Of a DNA stretch of 64,000 nucleotides, positions 31,907-43,333 are shown piece after piece (position 1 is the stretch's first letter; the number at the start of each line of letters is the position of its first letter). The translations under genes were made by a program, and so were the position numbers. Origin of the DNA: Dryomyza anilis (lineage: Eukaryota; Arthropoda; Insecta; Diptera; Dryomyzidae); contig OX638135.1 of the NCBI GenBank assembly GCA_951804985.1, positions 65,523,970 through 65,587,969 on the forward strand, read 5' to 3'. The notes beneath the pieces are model-generated. The model ran no database searches. It was not told the DNA's origin and saw only the letters and a list, made by a program, of their open reading frames with translations.

Positions 31907-34900
31907 TCAAAAATTTACCTTCTCTTTGTCTCGTGACAACTCCTCTTCTTTTATTTTGTCCTTATTATTTTTTTCCTCAATTTTGCGTTCTTTAAGCGTT
32001 TTTAGCAGCTTCCACTTACTGCTACCTAACACAGCACCTCCATTAACAATTGTTCTAGCAGCTGTTGCTGTTGTCAACGTTACCACAGCTGACGGCGTTC
32101 CTTCAATGCTGGATGCATTGCTTAAAGACTTCATTGGTGTGCTGCTAGCAGTACTGCTGGTGGCAGCCGTTATCATAGTGACATTAGCAACATTAACAGC
32201 TGCTACTTCTCCTTCTTTAGCCATGTCGTTACTTGATTCGACAGCGATCTCTGCAATATCATCTAATGCTTCGCCATCTGTGTGCAATATTAACCGTTGT
32301 TTTTCGTTATTTTTAAAGTCCTGGTAGTTTGGCGTCTTCTCGTGGCTCTTACAGGCTTCCTCATTATCTGTATCTGAAAGTTCAGCTGGCGTATCTGGTC
32401 CAGATGTAGCACCAGAGAAATGCTCATCTGATTCCATGGCGGCGTCTGTGTGTATAGACTGTTCGGAGCCTGAAACACTGTCAATCGAAAAATGTTGCGC
32501 CTTCTCGAGTAATTCATTGCTAATTCGGGACTGCATTTTTGTCTCTTCAACGCGTCGATGTCGCTCATCTTCATCGGAAGAGCATGACGAACATGAAAAC
32601 GGATGAGCGTCATTCAGTTGTTGATCCCCTGTGGTATCGCTCACCTTACGGGCAGTTGCACGACGTTTTCGCAGACGCTTGTGCGTTGTTGACATAGTTG
32701 GCTGAGTTGTGGGTAGTTGATCACTGCGTCGAAGGCGCTTTTGCTGCTCGCTGTTATTGCTCGTCTCGATGCTGTGCAACTCATCCAGCATATATTGATC
32801 ATCGCGACTTTCGCATTCCGCGTCTGCATCACTAGTTAACAGTTGTTTTTCGTCAAACTGTCTTTCATCCTGCCATGCTTTGTGTATGTCGGTCACCATG
32901 GTGAACTTCTCGTAAACATTGTTGCGTGCCGGCATGTTATTGCTGCGCTCTGATTTTGCTGTTGTTGACAAGGTCACGTCTGTTTGCGCTGCATCGACGG
33001 CAGGCTGCAAACGCACAAAATGCTGAAGCTCTAGCAGCACCTCTTCCATCTTTTCCTTGATACATGCGTCTGGTTGATATTGTTCGGCGTCATTTATGAG
33101 CACCAGTTCATCAATTTCCGTGAATACAGGTTGCTTTGTAGGCGTCCGTTGCGAAGCTGCGGCCTCCTGCACAGTGCGCTGTTCCATTTCTTCTAGCTGG
33201 CGGAGCTCGTAGCAAAAATATTCATCGTCTGTATCAATACTGTCTTCTGTGCTTTGGCGGCGCGACGATGAGATGGTACGATATGAGTTTTGGCTGCGAT
33301 TGTCATCGTCGTCTCGCGAACTATTCAAACTTCCATTAGGTACGTCCAGTGACGTTTGCGTAGAACCACGTTGCTTTAAACCAGCGCGGGATTGATATGA
33401 ATTGTGGCCGTTACTATAATTGCTACTGCAGTTATTGCTGCTGGTGATACTAATGGAAATTTGCGGATTCATCATATTTTCTTTCATTGTTTGCGCATCC
33501 AGCACGATCATGCTAGTCAATTCCTCCTTCTCGACATCTACATAAATTGATTGTGACTTTTGCAAATAATGTGAGGTGCATAGGCGACTCACCGGCACAG
33601 AAACGTTTGTGTCGTTATCGACATGTATATCCGTTGATTCCTGCGTCAATGTTGGTGCCTGCTGCAAATTGTTGTCTTGGAAATAACTACATTCAGTGGC
33701 CACAGACAGCGGCTGATTGCTAATGAGTTCAATTGTTGGAAACTGACTTTCGACCACTTTCACAGATGATTCAACTGAATTCTGCTGAGTACTCTGCGCA
33801 TTGCTAAATTTTGTTATCGGCTTAAGAAGCCTTATTTCCGAATCTGCTGATGAATATTCCTTTCTTACTTCGTTGTCATAGTTGTCATAAACGGTGAATT
33901 CCATGTGCGTGCTACTGGCACTGCGATGTTTGCTGTATCTGTCAGCGCCTCCACAGTCGCTGGTTAATGAGTCGCCATTTTCAGAAGAGGGCAGGTCGCA
34001 CTCTGGATCTGACAAACTCGCACCGGGGCGCATGGCTAAACTATGACGTCTGTATGTTTTCGCTTTCTGCATGAAACTGTTCATAGTCGCTGAGAGCGAG
34101 CGTTTTTTTTTTGCCTTGTGCTTGATGTTGTCATTTAAATATGGAACCGCATACGCACCATCGCTGTATGTAGATCGCCGCACTAGCTGCGTGGGAAGTT
34201 TGTGTAGACGTTTCGTTAAATCGAAACCAGACAAACTTCCACTATTGGTGCGTTCTTGCGACTTATGGCGCAGCACTGACGGATACGAGCCAGCGTGCCC
34301 ACGGACGTGAATGTCAGAGCCGTGAATATCAGAGAATATCATATCGCCAACAGGCAACGATTGCGACCGATGATAACGCGAGGAGCGCTTCAAACGCAGA
34401 TTTTCGGGCAGCAAGTGCGAAAGTTTATTCCACATCTTTGGCTGCTTATGTCTTTTGGTAATTACATTGTTATTATTGCTATTATTTTTGTTATTATTAC
34501 TACCAGGGCAATACAGTAGCTGTTGTTGATACGCTTGGTCATTGGGAAGCAAAACGTAGCCTGGTCGATGCGAAATCAACGTTTTGGCGGCATCATATTT
34601 CTGATGCTGCTGCAGAAGTTGTTGCTGATGTAATAACTGTAACTGCTCCACATGACGCTGATGCATTATTTTGACTGAAGAACTATTGTAACATTTAGAG
34701 ATTACTTTATTGTGATGTGCTGCTGGCGGAGTAAAACGAGCTCCAGTTACCGGCTGCTCACGGTGCTCCAAATAGTCGAGATTGTTGCTGCTGTTGTAAT
34801 CGGCGATACTGTTCGATGACGGATAGAAGACGAGGCGGTCGGTTAAGTTACGATGCTGTTGCAGTATTTCGATGTTATCGATGTCTGTTTCCTCATAGAA

Positions 34901-37900
34901 GCTGTTGACATTTGTTGGAATGGTTACATCATTTAGGGACTTTGCTGAAGCAGACATCAAGGACGATGTTTTGGACGACGATTTGTTAATCAGTAATGAA
35001 TCACTAGGCAGTGGAGTCTTTAACAAATCTGGCATTTTATTGTCGGCAAGTATTTTTTTTTGATTATGATCTTGTTTGCTGTTTGCCGCAGTTAGCTGCA
35101 GTTGTTGCTGTTGCGTGTCCCATTCCAACATCTCGTCGGCTGTGTGTACATCATCACCACCATTAAATAATAATTTATTTTTAGCAAAAATTGACTTATT
35201 TTCGTATGCCGAACAGATTGGCATATTCTTGGAGAGCTCGCGTATATAGTTGAGGTTCTCTTCGGAGAACATATAGTCGTTTGCTGATGTGTCAATTATT
35301 GTCGAAAGGGTTTCAGCTTCGCATGTTGTGTTAGTCATTAAATTTACTCCACTGGCATTGTACATACAGAGAAATGGATTACCTCCTATACATGCGTTAG
35401 GCGAGTTTGGAGACTTTTCCCAGCTTGATATTCCACTCATCGAGGACAGCCCCGAATCCGACTTTGTCTTTTTCGGCGAACCATTATTACCTTCGTAGTT
35501 ATTGGCGTTGACATTTAGATGACGCTGCTGCGGTTGCTGTGTGTTAGCATCTGCGCTGCTTGTGAGCACGACTTGCAAAATGTCCACGTGAAATGGATTG
35601 AGCAACGCCATATTCTTTGTCTCCACCACTTCTGTCACATGACCATTGCATATGCCCGTACCAGTCGCCGCAGCGGTTGTTTGCATTAAGTGCGTCAACG
35701 TATCGTAGTTGGGCGCCGGCGGCGGTGGACTTTCGTTACCCAGTAGCAGCGTCTCCATTTCTTGTGACCCGTTCTTATCTATCTTTGTTGGATAATCAGG
35801 ATTCTGCAAATGCAATAAAAACAAAATGCTATTGTGCCGCTCTAGACTGCGCTTCAGCGACTTAATATACTCGTCGTTTTTGTAAATGTTGTTAGTAGCC
35901 GTCATTTGATCGTTAATTGGATCATGCAACAGGTCTTGCTCATGTTCACCACTAACGTCCAGCTGATTATCCACATCTATATAGCGCAGTGAACATTTCG
36001 CATTATTAGTCTGTTTACGTTGACGCATTTCAAGCTCTTTGTGTTCTAGTGCCTGCAACTGCGCGTTAAGGTCCATATTATTACGTAGTAGATGCGCGCT
36101 ATAGTCTGACATATAAGAGGAAATCGGAAATGTGCTCTCTTTATTGTTGGAATTGTTGCAGTGGTCATCCTCAGCTCCATTGTTTCCTCCTTGTGCGCTG
36201 TAATCGTCAAAAGAATTACCGACAAGCTGTTTGAGCCGCGTAATATTATTTGCTAAACTTTTTAGCACGGTATCGTAAAGCGCTTGAGAAGAGGTCGCGG
36301 CATTGAGTTGCTGCAGTTCTTCTGCCATTATAACGGGATTGATTAACAGCAGTATAAGATTATTATCAACCTGCTTGATCTTGTCAAAGAAATCCAGCTC
36401 GGACTTAACTAATCGACGCAGCTGTTGAACTTGTGCGATTGATATCGCTGGCAATTTTGGTATTTTATTAATTTCAGCAGCGAGTACTTCAACTGTTTCG
36501 GGAAGCAAGCAACATTCAGTCAAAAATACACTTTTTCTCGAATGCTGTGCCACAGTTGATTTTTCTCCTGATTTGTTTTTGTGATTTTGTACATTTGGCG
36601 TATCTTTATTTCTTTTAGCAGATACTGTTGATGATGCTGTTGATGTTGGTTGAACTTTAAGCAACGCATGCGCCTCTTCCTTGTGCTTCTTTTTCTTTGT
36701 CTTTTTTGATTTTTTTTCTGTAGCATTTGAAGCTTTTGACGTTCTGAGTGTTGTTGCTGTTACCTCTAATGCATCCGGTGAAGGTTGAACTTTTTCCTGC
36801 TGGCCAAAGACTACTTTTGCTTCCTCCTCATTGTCCTCGTAGATCATGTCTAGCGATGATATTGGCCGAGCGCACAAGCTGCTTATGCTCTCGTGCACTG
36901 CCTCTGACTGCTGCAGCATCAACTCCATGCTGGTAATCTCTGGCATCAGCTGATCGTCACGATACGCCTGATTAAGTGTCATATAAAAGTCTTCATTCAT
37001 TTCATCTGCTAAGGTGCTGCTCTCTGATACTGGCATTGCAATTCCTCCGCCGGAGTCTTCAATCGGCACCGCTATGAAACCTCCAACTCCGACTTTAGAG
37101 GCCACCTGCCGAAAAAACTGCAGCTCTTCGTTGGCATGCAATTTTGCACTGTCGTTGTTGTAGTTCTCTGTTCGACTTGATTCTATCTCATTGATGCTGA
37201 ACATATCAAGATCCTGCCGTAGATGAGCATAACTATGAGCTTTGACTAGGCTGGCTGTTTGGATGTCCGATGCGACTATGGCGCCGCTGTCAGCGAGGTT
37301 ACACATGCTGCCCGTCAATTGCTGCTTCACATCGTAGATGTTCGAGTTAACATGCTGATGCGATATGCTCTGGAGCACTTGACGTCCATGTAAAAACTCG
37401 CGCAGAAGTTGGGTTTTAGCGTTGCTAGATATAAGCTCCTGTTTTTGTTTCTGTGTAAACATCTGCTCCTCGGAGTTTCCATAAAGTTTTTTTTCACACG
37501 CTTCTGATAAATCATTCACATGCTTACCCAGTGTAATATGCAGTTCGTTGGCATCATGCGCAGTGTATGTCGGGGAATATGACGAATTTATGCTGTCGAC
37601 ATCACCGGATAACATATGATTCATGGGCAACAGCTGCGTATTGCTTACAGAATGTTCTGAGCGATTTGTCTCCAGTGCCTCCTGTTGCATTTCTTCTAAC
37701 AAAAAGTTGAATTGGCGCGAACTGGTCGCTTCCTCGTTGATGTTTGTAAGAGTTTTTTTGTGTTCTGCCGCTTCTAAGGAATCTGACAGTGATTGCTCTT
37801 GCAAATATTCGTAGGCTACTTTCTCCGATTGCACCTCTTCCTTATCCGAGTAAAGCCCCATCAAATTTCTCACCACGGAACATTGCTCCAGTGAAATGTT

Positions 37901-38539
37901 CTCCAACTTCTCAAGACGCGCCCACATCTTGCTGTACTCGCCGGAAAGCAAATCCAGCGCGCGCCAGGCAAACTTTAACTCAGTCTCAAGCAGAGAGATA
38001 CGCGTCGCTATCTTGTCCATGTAATCTGAAATTATGTAGTCGGAGTGTTGCTGGTTGTTGTAAAGCTGAAAAAGTTGTTGTTCACTGTGTGACAGGAGAC
38101 TCTGTTGCGAGGTATGATGCGAAGGTTTCAGCGGACCCTTGTCGTCATTTTGAATTTGCAGTTGCTTTTGCTGTTGCTTGAGTTGATGCTGCAACTGTTG
38201 TTGTTGTTGTGTTATGTTGTCTGGCAGCATCATCTGCTGCTGGTGTGTTTTTGAATTTACTGCTAGCGAGTTTACTGCTACCACAGTTTGCGTTTTAATT
38301 TTGCGTTTACTGTCGATGTAATTATATAGCGGTCTTTGCTGGTGTTTGGTGGGTGTGGACATGTAGTTATGTTCAGGGAACTTGTCGGTCATGTTGTCAG
38401 TCTTGTTACCGTGCGGCCGGTATTTGTGTGCCACGTCCTTTGTTGCGAAAGCCGATGAGAGAAAAATGGAACCAACTTCATAGTTATGTCGAAGTTTTTG
38501 TGGCTGATTTTTGCCACACATCATATCACTGTGATTCAT
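31907..38539 (-). CDS. Very large exon of an unidentified Gln/Asn/Ser-rich protein, partial
   Basis: The only convincing host gene. 2,210 codons are open without a stop. The start ATG at 38539 has an A-rich fly-like context. The last coding bases AAAGAGAAG|GTAAAT hold a strong splice donor (intron from 31918 downwards), so the apparent end 'VNF' is probably intronic and the real protein continues in exons I cannot place. Residues about 173-232 are a conserved-looking helical, coiled-coil-like segment ('RISLLETELKFAWRALDLLS', 'EYSKMWARLEKLE'). The rest looks disordered: Gln runs (about 110-130), a Lys block ('KKSKKTKKKKHKEE', about 608), Asn runs (about 1345), a basic stretch ('MWNKLSHLLPENLRLKRSSR', about 1368), 'FMQKAKTYRRHSLAMRPGAS' (about 1480), acidic/Ser-rich parts, and a basic helix at the end ('SSKWKLLKTLKERKIEEK'). 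No signal peptide or membrane segment. It could be the long N-terminal part of a synaptic protein such as Unc-13, but that is only a weak guess. Confidence 0.75.
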   Translation of the reverse strand: MNHSDMMCGKNQPQKLRHNYEVGSIFLSSAFATKDVAHKYRPHGNKTDNMTDKFPEHNYMSTPTKHQQRPLYNYIDSKRKIKTQTVVAVNSLAVNSKTHQQQMMLPDNITQQQQQLQHQLKQQQKQLQIQNDDKGPLKPSHHTSQQSLLSHSEQQLFQLYNNQQHSDYIISDYMDKIATRISLLETELKFAWRALDLLSGEYSKMWARLEKLENISLEQCSVVRNLMGLYSDKEEVQSEKVAYEYLQEQSLSDSLEAAEHKKTLTNINEEATSSRQFNFLLEEMQQEALETNRSEHSVSNTQLLPMNHMLSGDVDSINSSYSPTYTAHDANELHITLGKHVNDLSEACEKKLYGNSEEQMFTQKQKQELISSNAKTQLLREFLHGRQVLQSISHQHVNSNIYDVKQQLTGSMCNLADSGAIVASDIQTASLVKAHSYAHLRQDLDMFSINEIESSRTENYNNDSAKLHANEELQFFRQVASKVGVGGFIAVPIEDSGGGIAMPVSESSTLADEMNEDFYMTLNQAYRDDQLMPEITSMELMLQQSEAVHESISSLCARPISSLDMIYEDNEEEAKVVFGQQEKVQPSPDALEVTATTLRTSKASNATEKKSKKTKKKKHKEEAHALLKVQPTSTASSTVSAKRNKDTPNVQNHKNKSGEKSTVAQHSRKSVFLTECCLLPETVEVLAAEINKIPKLPAISIAQVQQLRRLVKSELDFFDKIKQVDNNLILLLINPVIMAEELQQLNAATSSQALYDTVLKSLANNITRLKQLVGNSFDDYSAQGGNNGAEDDHCNNSNNKESTFPISSYMSDYSAHLLRNNMDLNAQLQALEHKELEMRQRKQTNNAKCSLRYIDVDNQLDVSGEHEQDLLHDPINDQMTATNNIYKNDEYIKSLKRSLERHNSILFLLHLQNPDYPTKIDKNGSQEMETLLLGNESPPPPAPNYDTLTHLMQTTAAATGTGICNGHVTEVVETKNMALLNPFHVDILQVVLTSSADANTQQPQQRHLNVNANNYEGNNGSPKKTKSDSGLSSMSGISSWEKSPNSPNACIGGNPFLCMYNASGVNLMTNTTCEAETLSTIIDTSANDYMFSEENLNYIRELSKNMPICSAYENKSIFAKNKLLFNGGDDVHTADEMLEWDTQQQQLQLTAANSKQDHNQKKILADNKMPDLLKTPLPSDSLLINKSSSKTSSLMSASAKSLNDVTIPTNVNSFYEETDIDNIEILQQHRNLTDRLVFYPSSNSIADYNSSNNLDYLEHREQPVTGARFTPPAAHHNKVISKCYNSSSVKIMHQRHVEQLQLLHQQQLLQQHQKYDAAKTLISHRPGYVLLPNDQAYQQQLLYCPGSNNNKNNSNNNNVITKRHKQPKMWNKLSHLLPENLRLKRSSRYHRSQSLPVGDMIFSDIHGSDIHVRGHAGSYPSVLRHKSQERTNSGSLSGFDLTKRLHKLPTQLVRRSTYSDGAYAVPYLNDNIKHKAKKKRSLSATMNSFMQKAKTYRRHSLAMRPGASLSDPECDLPSSENGDSLTSDCGGADRYSKHRSASSTHMEFTVYDNYDNEVRKEYSSADSEIRLLKPITKFSNAQSTQQNSVESSVKVVESQFPTIELISNQPLSVATECSYFQDNNLQQAPTLTQESTDIHVDNDTNVSVPVSRLCTSHYLQKSQSIYVDVEKEELTSMIVLDAQTMKENMMNPQISISITSSNNCSSNYSNGHNSYQSRAGLKQRGSTQTSLDVPNGSLNSSRDDDDNRSQNSYRTISSSRRQSTEDSIDTDDEYFCYELRQLEEMEQRTVQEAAASQRTPTKQPVFTEIDELVLINDAEQYQPDACIKEKMEEVLLELQHFVRLQPAVDAAQTDVTLSTTAKSERSNNMPARNNVYEKFTMVTDIHKAWQDERQFDEKQLLTSDADAECESRDDQYMLDELHSIETSNNSEQQKRLRRSDQLPTTQPTMSTTHKRLRKRRATARKVSDTTGDQQLNDAHPFSCSSCSSDEDERHRRVEETKMQSRISNELLEKAQHFSIDSVSGSEQSIHTDAAMESDEHFSGATSGPDTPAELSDTDNEEACKSHEKTPNYQDFKNNEKQRLILHTDGEALDDIAEIAVESSNDMAKEGEVAAVNVANVTMITAATSSTASSTPMKSLSNASSIEGTPSAVVTLTTATAARTIVNGGAVLGSSKWKLLKTLKERKIEEKNNKDKIKEEELSRDKEKVNF
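31912..31925 (-). other. Predicted 5' splice site
   Basis: Minus strand reads GAGAAG|GTAAATTT, close to the insect donor consensus MAG|GTRAGT; the GT is at 31918-31917. The in-frame stop comes three codons later. This argues that the open frame is a non-terminal exon. Confidence 0.65.
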
Positions 38540-40182
38540 TTTCTTTTTAGTTAATTATTTGTTTTAAAAAATAAATGTTTATCTGCAGTTGCTGGTTTTT
38601 AAAATAGGCACTTGTTGCTACACATTTTAGCACTTATTTAGAATATGTTGTTTCCGACGCTTTCACTTTATAGTTGATATACATTTTTCGATTAATTTAC
38701 TAATTTGAATACGTATTATTTATTGATTTTTAGTTCGATAAATGTAATTAGTGCACTTATTGTTATTTGAAATGTTAATTTTTGTAGTTAAGATCATTAA
38801 TTATAATTTATAACTTCAACATCAATATTTAATTTACTTTAAAATTCAAATTTTCTTAGTCCACTACATAAAAGCTTTAGAATATAAATTTTCTTTTTAT
38901 TAAAAAGTGTTTTAATAATATTATTTATATTTTTATTGATATTGTTGTTACGGTTTTAAGACTACAATTAGTTATCTAAAAAAAAGTTTTTTCTGTTATT
39001 CATAGTATTAATAAATCACGTAAATAAATTTTAGTTATAATGCGGTAAAACTTTTATTTTAAATGTATTTGCACTTGATTACAGTGTACTTTTTTCGGTG
39101 TAAGAATATATTGTTTCACTCTTAATTTGCTGTAATTTTTTTATATTTATTAATTTATTATTTAATTATCGTGGTATCATTATAACATTTATTTATTTTG
39201 CGATTATTGACTTGCATAGAAAATATCTATTTCTAACTGGGAAATGATGTCGGAAAACATGAGCGGGGACGAAATCAACATACACGGGGCGGCTGGCACA
39301 AAGGAGTTAAGGTTGTTTGAGGGATCAAGAAGAAATCCTCACACTATCAACAGCTTTGAAAACTTTGAGCATGGGCTAAACTTGAAGCCATTCCCAGATC
39401 ATTGCTCTCACTGAGACCAGTCGTCGCAGTATGGATTCTACTTCCGGGAAGGCTACGAGTCTATACTGAGACTAGTCTGCGAAACAAAAAGCAACCTGAA
39501 TACTACAAGCATATTATCTTGTTATATGACAGTAAAAATGGGATAGAAAGTGAATATTTGGTTGCGACGAAATACTTCTTTTTCTATTCGAAGAAGACGT
39601 GAATGTAGCCACAATCCAAGTTAAATTGAAGATTCAAGAATTGGAGCGGACGAAGATAACAAAATTCTGCAACCTGCATTCTACATATTAACAAAACTAT
39701 AAGTAATACCTTATTTCTCTAAACCCCATACACATAACATATACCTCACGACGAGCAAAAAGAAAGAAAATTTCTTATCCGATCTGCCGTATATGTAAAG
39801 AGAAATAACCTCCCTCAGCAGAAGTAAATAGAAAAGGCCATAATGCCGAGCGATTACATCTTCCTTCTTAGGATACACTGAAAAGTGTTGACCATATATT
39901 AGTACATTTTTGAACCGACGGAGGACGAAACATATGAGGAGAAAGTCACTGTCGTGCAAAATCAAAAGGTCATTTTTCCCTATTTTTTGATAATTTTGAG
40001 TAAAATGAGTTTGAAAGTTACTGCTAAATTCTTTCGGATTACATGAGTTTGCATTTTTTTTATTAAACATTTAATTGTTTATACTTAGTTTTACTTAAAT
40101 GTCATAAATTGTATGTTATTTAGGCGATTTATGATTCAAATTCTATAGTGTTCAATATAACTGATCATTTTTATATTAATTT
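38540..40182. other. 5' flank of the large gene with an unclassified island
   Basis: Minus-strand upstream region (5' UTR, promoter or intron), very AT-rich; I cannot place the transcription start. A GC-richer island at about 39240-39690 (plus) has broken coding-like sequence ('MMSENMSGDEINIHGA', 'LRLFEGSRRNPHTINS') that could be an old gag-like or gene fragment, but I do not recognise it. Confidence 0.35.
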
Positions 40183-42495
40183 CAGAGATCGGAAAAAAAC
40201 ACTAACGTACTGTACCTTACTATACTGTTCTTTGATACGAACACTACGAAAACGCAAAACAAACATGAAGAACACTAACGCTACCTTCCTTCTTAGCTTT
40301 TGTGTTTGCGAACACTAACTAATACACTACGAATATAACGCAACGAAAACAGAACAGTATACAACTTTGCTTAATTTACCAGGAAGACAAACTCTATCTC
40401 GAAGTAAGTGTATTTTTAGCGTTATTGAAGTGTTCTTTTTAGTGTTCTTTTAGAGTTTGTTAGTGTTTTTTTTTTGTGTTTTTTTAAAGTTTTTTTTAAG
40501 TTTTTTTTGTGTTATTTAAAAAAAATTTAAAATTATTAAAAAAAAAGGAAGGGTTTCTGTACCAGAGGTTTTGTGGCGCCTCCACCAAGAGATCGAAGTG
40601 GATTAGGCCCCGAACTCTTAAAGTTGTACCAACTTTTTTTATCGCTGAAATCGATAGAGGGGGTCGAGAAATGGATGTAGCTACCCAGGGGGTAAGTCCA
40701 GAGCGGTATGGCTTTTTTATACAAACTTTTTTATTGCGAAATTCGATAGAAGAGGTCCAGAAATGGATGTAGCCACCCATAGGGGTAGGCCACGCCCACT
40801 CCAAGAGGGCGGAAATAGCCTTTTTGTACCAACTTTTTTTTTCGCGGAAATAGATGGAGGAGGTCTAGAAATTAGTGTAGCCACCCAGAGGGGTAGGCCC
40901 ACTCCAAGAGGGTGGAAATCGCCTTTTTGTACCAACTTTTTTTTATCGCAGAAATCTATAGAGGAGGTCTAGAAATGGATGTAGCCACCCAGAGGGGTAG
41001 GCCACGCCCACTCCAAGTGAGCGGAAATCGCCTTTTTGTACCAACTTTTTTTTATCGCGGAATTCGAGAAATGGATGTAGAAACCTAGAGGGGTAAACCC
41101 CGCCCACTCAAAGTTGACGGAAAACAACAAAAATATTTGTTTTGTTTTTATTTAATAATACATATAATTAAAAAAGATACATTTAAAGTAACAAACGAAA
41201 AAAAAAACAAATATTTCAAGGAACTAACGTTAGCAAAAAAAAATTTTTTTTCAAGTAACTAACAAATAAATAAATACAAAATTATTCATCATAATTACAT
41301 TCTCCATTGACTCTTACTAATAAAATGCGCTCTAAATTATTTGGTGTTAACCTATTGCGCTGATCTGACAATATATATTTTAAAGAAGAAAATAAGAGTT
41401 CCGCACTAGCTTGTGTGGATGGAATTGCTAATATTATGTTAGCTAAAGTATCTAAAATATTGCTTTGAAGTGGTGTTCTTGGATGTCTGAACTAAACTTC
41501 TAGATCCGTTTTATAATTAGTACGAATAAGTCTGAAAAAAGTCTGAGAACGTCGTTGAAGTTTGTACAACCGAACTGGTGTTGGTTGGTGTTTCATATAT
41601 ATTTTCTCCTACTGACTCCTATAAACTATTGTCTTTCTGCAAGCAATTACTAAAAATATAAATTATCATGTTTTCACATAAAAATAAAATGTAATTTCTT
41701 TTCTCGACCTCCTCTATCGAATTACGCAATAAAAAAAGGTAGTACAAAAAGGCGATTTCCGCCCACTTGGAGTGGGCGGGGCTTACAACTCTCGGTGGCT
41801 ACATTAATTTCTAGACCTCCTCTATCGATTTCCGCGATAAAAAAAAGTTTGTACAAAATGGCGATTTCCGCCCTCTTGGAGTGGGCGTGGCCTACCCCTC
41901 TGGTTAGCTCCATCCATTTCTCGATCTCCTCTATCGAATTCCGCGAAATAAAAGTTGGTACAAAAAAGCGATTTCCGCCCATTTGGAGTGAGCGGGGCTT
42001 ACCCCTCTGGGTGGCTACATCCATTTCTCGACCTCCTCTATCGTTTTCCGCGATAAAAAAAGTTGGTACAAAAAAGCGATTTCCGCCCACTTTAGGAGGG
42101 CGGGGCCTAATCCACTTCGATCACTTGGTGGAGGCGCCACAAAAACTCTGGTAGAGAAACCGTTTTTTATAATTTTTAAAATAACACAAAAAAAAACTCT
42201 AAAAAAATTCTAAAAAAAACATTAAAAAAAACTCTAAAAAAACACTAACAAAACACAAAAAAACTCTAAAAAAACCCTAAAAAGAACACTAAAATAACGC
42301 TAAAAACAACACTAACGAACCGTGTATACTGTTTTCGGTTTGTGTTGTATGAAAAAACACTATAAATTGAAAAGGAGTATGTTCGCTTTGTAGCGTTAGA
42401 GTTTGTGTTCACAAACACAAACGCTACCCTGCAATATAGTGTTTGTGTTCTCTTGACGTACGGTACGTGTAGCGTACGGTTTTTTTCAATCTCTG
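40183..42495. mobile_element. hAT-type foldback element H2 with transposase remnant
   Basis: Ends CAGAGATCGGAAAAAAAC and the inverse of CAGAGATTGAAAAAAACC; 2.3 kb. Flanks are ATTAATTT (left) and CTTAAATT (right), at best a decayed 8-bp duplication. Subterminal sequence is rich in 'ACACTAAC' and 'AACACTAAAA' motifs on both sides. Inside, modules of about 115 bp ('AGGGGTAGGCCACGCCCACT', 'GGCGGAAATCGCCTTTTTGT', 'TATCGCGGAAATCGATAGAG'-like) occur about four to five times at 40600-41110 and about four times inverted at 41700-42120. The centre (41140-41690) carries the tail of a hAT transposase on the minus strand. Confidence 0.8.
41282..41590 (-). pseudogene. hAT transposase C-terminal (dimerisation) remnant
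   Basis: Minus strand, about 100 codons, with one in-frame stop near 41490. It encodes 'ILDTLANIILAIPSTQASAE', then 'LLFSSLKYILSDQRNRLTPN' and 'LERILLVRVNGE', ending at 41282. The pattern 'IPSTxASxExLFS...R..L....E..L' is the conserved C-terminal dimerisation domain of hAT transposases. Upstream residues ('RLYKLQRRSQTFFRLIRTNY') stay in frame to about 41590. The zinc finger and the catalytic DDE parts are absent, so it is only a tail. It identifies the surrounding foldback as hAT-derived. Confidence 0.8.
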
Positions 42496-42720
42496 CTTAA
42501 ATTTCTAATATTAAACCGTGTAACTGAACTTATTGTATTTTATTTAAAGCGTTTTTAAGTGTTTTCTAAGAATTTAAAAAGTCAATCAAGTTACTGCATT
42601 TTATTTAAGGCGATTGTGGAGGAAAATTAAATAACTTTGCACACCATTAAAGGCCGTAATTAAAAATGCTGGATTTTTGCATAATCTCCCCGAGCAATAA
42701 CGTAGCTACTGTAGTTACTG

Positions 42721-43013
42721 TAGCGGTAGCTTTGAGTTCACTTCTTTCGACTGCGAGCCGCAAGGTCCCATGTTAAAATCTAGGGCTAACAACATCTGTT
42801 TCATCACGTATAGAATACCGCGCTACCTCAGCAGGCAAGGGCGAACCTACGAGAGTAAACATTACCTATGAAAAGCTCTCACCCGCCGTTCGGATTCGGC
42901 ATTAAACTGTCGGTCCCACCACTTTTAGTACATATATAACACACTCAGCGCAAATGGTGAGAGAGCTCGGCCTAAGTTCTTAAGTACTGTAGCTTTAAAT
43001 TATTATTATAATA
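42721..43013 (+). mobile_element. tRNA-derived SINE, copy 7
   Basis: Damaged head ('GCGGTAGCTTTGAGTTCACT', 'GACTGCGAGCCGCAAGGTCC'), body with 'CTCACCCGCCGTTCGGATTC' and 'GTCGGTCCCACCACTTTTAG', tail (TTA)n at about 42999-43013. Confidence 0.8.
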
Positions 43014-43333
43014 AGACGACTATAAATACCCTATTTTGGTTGATTTAATATAAATGTTCATGTCAAATTGGGGTTCAGAATGGTGTTGTGCACGCGCAAG
43101 CCAGTAACTGATTTCTGTTAGTTGCCATAGCCTCTCCTACACAATTCCTAGTCTCACCTTCGCGTTGGTGAACCCCGTTAAACCGAGCAACCACCTGAAG
43201 ATCGGGTTTCAATCCCGATGAGAGGTCTGGTCGAGGACAAACGAAACAGGGATATTGACCCTCCAAAATGGGTGTTGTGCGTTGGGCTTGTGACCCGCCA
43301 TACAAAAAAGCTGATTGAAAGAAAACAGAAAAA

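Noticed and set aside
32290..32832. Frames of 60-107 codons overlapping the large exon in other phases and strands (also many at 34-38 kb).
   Set aside because: They are shadows of the 2,210-codon frame.
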